Positions 62,083-64,000 of a stretch of 64,000 nt of DNA are shown in pieces. The notes beneath the pieces were generated by a model. The model did no database searches, was not told where the DNA came from, and was given only the letters and a program-made list of their open reading frames with translations. Each line of letters starts with the position of its first letter. The first letter of the stretch is position 1. Both the position numbers and the translations under genes were made by a program. The stretch comes from Durusdinium trenchii (taxonomy: Eukaryota; Sar; Dinophyceae; Suessiales; Symbiodiniaceae). The DNA lies in the NCBI GenBank assembly GCA_963970005.1, contig CAXAMN010023707.1:417294-481293 (forward strand). The letters are read 5' to 3'.

Positions 62083-62343
62083 GATGACTTGCCTTCTCGC
62101 AAGTCCTTCGACTCCTGGACCAACTATGACCGAAAGGAGAAGCTGGCCCAGCCCAATCGCTGGTTCAATGAGGCCGACCTGACCGAATGGCCGACCGAAT
62201 GGACGACCGTCTTCCAAAAGAACGAGTTGCGAAGCGACACGTTGGGTTTTGGGCGTTTCCGTGGGGCTGGGTGGCAAGGGCGGATTCTTCACACCTGGAT
62301 CGACACCCATGAGGCCCATGAGTTTCTGTTGAAGCGAAAATAA
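62083..62343 (+). CDS. PSRKS-LAQPNR domain terminal exon, copy 2
   Basis: After CGAGTCCAG| (phase 0) the exon encodes DDLPSRKSFDSWTNYDRKEK, LAQPNRWFNEADLTEWPTEW, TTVFQKNELRSDTLGFGRFR, GAGWQGRILHTWIDTHEAHE, FLLKRK and TAA 62341-62343. The first 30 residues are paralogous to the exon at 52833. Where copy 1 has an intron 47 codons in, this copy reads through. It is rich in Trp and charged residues, probably soluble. The family is unknown to me. Confidence 0.75.
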   Translation, partial: DDLPSRKSFDSWTNYDRKEKLAQPNRWFNEADLTEWPTEWTTVFQKNELRSDTLGFGRFRGAGWQGRILHTWIDTHEAHEFLLKRK

Positions 62344-62761
62344 GCAACGAAGTAAAGTACGGAGTAAATAGGTCATGAACGGTGCTCCATGCAGCTAAGA
62401 TCGTGTGACGTCGGGACTATTCTTCATGAGTTTTCTCGCTTAAAGTGAGGATCCAACATTGGCGTGTTTCTTCCTTGAGTTCATCATGATGGGACTTGCA
62501 TCACACATTTGGACATATTTTGACGACACCGCTTTGTTGGGCGAAAAGCGTGCAAAAGAGGAATAGTTGGAAAGGGACAAATGCTATTAGGGTGCACCTG
62601 CCTGAAAGCTGAAAGTCGGTTTTGTAATGCTTTGTGTTTGTCCATATGTCTATATACATTACATCTCCATTCGTTCTGCTCGGTAGTTTGGTGGTTGACT
62701 ACTTTTTCGCAACCCCCCTAGAATTAGAAAGAATCGACCTTGACCAAAACGACTGGTTTTG

Positions 62762-63052
62762 TCAGAGATTGTGCAATTTGTACAATCCCCGAGGGGATAT
62801 GAAGATAACATTCATAGAGTGTAGCCAATTCCAGAGTGCCTTTGTGGTACAGAGTGCCCAGAATGCGAACATAGGGTTAAGCCGGTTAAGCTGCGTAAGC
62901 TGGTTCCAGTGCACCTGTAGTTCATGAGTCACACCACTACTTAGAGGCAGGGTCGACTTGGGCATGGTCGTTTCAAACCCAGAAAGAAGACGGGGTAGGT
63001 CAACGTTAACATGTTGGATAGATCTTACCCCGTTTCTCTTTGAATCGATCAA
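62762..63052 (-). CDS. 96-codon minus ORF, unknown protein
   Basis: The minus frame encodes SIQHVNVDLPRLLSGFETTM, PKSTLPLSSGVTHELQVHWN, QLTQLNRLNPMFAFWALCTT, KALWNWLHSMNVIFISPRGL. It is protein-like with no repeats. A plus frame (62634-62927; ELERIDLDQNDWFCQRLCNL) competes. A transposon remnant is possible, by impression only. Confidence 0.3.
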   Translation of the reverse strand: MIDSKRNGVRSIQHVNVDLPRLLSGFETTMPKSTLPLSSGVTHELQVHWNQLTQLNRLNPMFAFWALCTTKALWNWLHSMNVIFISPRGLYKLHNL

Positions 63053-63172
63053 AACGTATATACTTCTTGCGAAAACGTCTAGAAAAATATAGGTTAATTA
63101 GCATCGACCAAGAATTCTTGGACACATGAAGATCTGGGATAGATCTTCCAACTGTGCAAGATGTTTGCCTTT

Positions 63173-63402
63173 TCATCTACGGTACTTGCCACAAGGCAGA
63201 CATGTTGCATAGTTTGAAGATCTAGGTATGTACCCGCGGTTTCGATATAGGTATGTCTTGTTTGCATCCCGTTCGTCAGCTCTGAAGTGTCCGGCTGCCT
63301 TTCTTGCCTCAGGAGTTTGCCTGCTATCGGAATGCGTTCCTGACAGATGTTCAGAAGATGCTTGGCCTTTTTGCGGAGCGATCTCCAGAAAGTGTTGTTT
63401 CT
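63173..63402 (-). CDS. Minus-strand terminal exon beside family B element
   Basis: The minus frame encodes KQHFLEIAPQKGQASSEHLS, GTHSDSRQTPEARKAAGHFR, ADERDANKTYLYRNRGYIPR, SSNYATCLPCGKYRR and a stop. Hydrophilic, with CxxC near the end. An acceptor GAAAAAAG| sits a few bases 3' of the family B element on that strand. No family was recognised. Confidence 0.4.
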
Positions 63403-63407
63403 TTTTT

Positions 63408-63490
63408 CCCCTAGGGCTCCAAGTAGAAGGTGTTTGGGGAGGGTTTAGAAGGTCCAAATACCTTCTGAGGAGGTACTTGGAGCCCTAGGG
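63408..63490. mobile_element. Family B palindromic element, copy 3
   Basis: CCCTAGGGCTCCAAGTAGAA faces CCTTCTGAGGAGGTACTTGG, AGCCCTAGGG. It is shorter than the other copies: the left inner palindrome is reduced and the ACAGTGTCTCC middle is replaced. Confidence 0.8.
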
Positions 63491-63576
63491 TTCAGGTTAA
63501 TTAGCATGAGGTGATACGATGTGTTTCAGGCGACGTGTTCTAGACATACCTGGATCTTCTGCCAAGCCTTTCATCC

Positions 63577-63776
63577 ATGGGCTGGTTTGATGAAAAGGCC
63601 ATTCGGCACCGTTGGACAATCCAGGGATATGTCCCAAACACTCCATGGGACTGGCATAGGACTGCCACCCCATTCAACCCCAAATCACGGCAATCCTATG
63701 GCGCACAGATCGGAGTGTTTGGGTGTGTAACCTTTCAGATGGTACGGGGGGTGAAGCAGCCCAAGGAAGGGCCCCA
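63577..63776 (+). CDS. Possible exon pair split by a family A element
   Basis: Before the element the frame encodes MGWFDEKAIRHRWTIQG; after it, AACCTTTCAG| leads to MVRGVKQPKEGPQ and a stop at about 63776-63778. The element at 63633-63723 would then be most of the intron. Both peptides are short, so this is tentative. Confidence 0.3.
63633..63723. mobile_element. Family A element, copy at 63.6 kb
   Basis: CCCAAACACTCCATGGGACT with GGCATAGGACTGCC faces GGCAATCCTATGGCGCACAG with ATCGGAGTGTTTGGG. Inverted termini are about 35 bp with several mismatches. Confidence 0.75.
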
Positions 63777-63779
63777 ATG

Positions 63780-64000
63780 AGGGTCCGATGAGGATCACTT
63801 TGGACCACCCTGGACTGGCCAGCGGTTTCTTTTTGGTCACTGACTGCAAACGGGCAACAAAAAGATATGCCTGCAATGGGCAGATCTGGATGCATCTTGG
63901 GCCTTTCTGTCAGACATCTTAGGGGGACATGGGGGGGTGACCTGGGTGTGTAACCTCCGACCTGCCAGGCGGATTTCCGACCCGAAGACGGGAAAGAGAT
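63780..64000. other. Right edge, no supported gene
   Basis: Short competing frames on both strands; the last 60 bp are G/C-rich and may begin an exon that continues outside the window. Confidence 0.4.

Overview
This window looks like nuclear DNA from a dinoflagellate, most likely a symbiodiniacean or related Suessiales genome. The evidence is indirect but consistent. Coding sequence comes as short GC-rich exons (40-250 bp) scattered through long introns and spacer. Several inferred introns use GC (possibly GA) donors instead of GT. There are many micro- and minisatellites, and families of short inverted-repeat elements recur every few kb. There are no operons, ribosome-binding sites, CRISPR arrays or phage genes, and I found no rRNA, tRNA or spliced-leader RNA gene.

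Layout. 1-1072 (minus) is a large intronless partial ORF with clear C5-cytosine DNA methyltransferase motifs; it runs off the left edge. 1130-3256 is satellite DNA: GT-rich repeats, a 60-bp array and a 73-bp array. 3.8-9.2 kb holds isolated candidate plus-strand exons and a 22-bp minisatellite (7.7-8.2 kb). 9.6-13.2 kb has little coding signal apart from a CTG/TTG array. 13-28 kb holds plus-strand exon candidates, including half an EF-hand loop (15.4 kb), a phase-compatible exon pair (17.4-18.0 kb) and a membrane-protein terminal exon (23.3 kb). 28.8-34.1 kb is unusually rich in minus-strand open frames and may be a decayed element or a minus-strand gene. 35.5-37.4 kb contains a phase-compatible plus-strand exon chain. 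40-43 kb has a 170-codon ORF and a block of coding-like frames that look frameshifted. 44.2-46.5 kb carries exons of a NECAP-like gene (PHear domain, clathrin-mediated trafficking), the best homology call in the window. 49.2-49.7 kb has a three-exon gene end whose phases and splice sites agree. 51.9-53.8 kb and 62.1-62.3 kb contain further exons, among them two paralogous copies of one domain of unknown function.

Mobile or repetitive elements. Family A (about 90-130 bp, termini CCCARACACxxC...GTGTYTGGG) occurs at least six times plus one solo end. Family B (palindromic, CCCTAGGG ends, GTACCTTCTGAGAAGGTAC core) occurs three times. Several copies lie directly 5' of a likely exon, as expected of introner-like elements.

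Functional links between genes cannot be drawn from the sequence. Apart from the methyltransferase, NECAP and EF-hand calls, most exon calls rest on open frame, codon composition, splice sites and phase, and they carry modest confidence.
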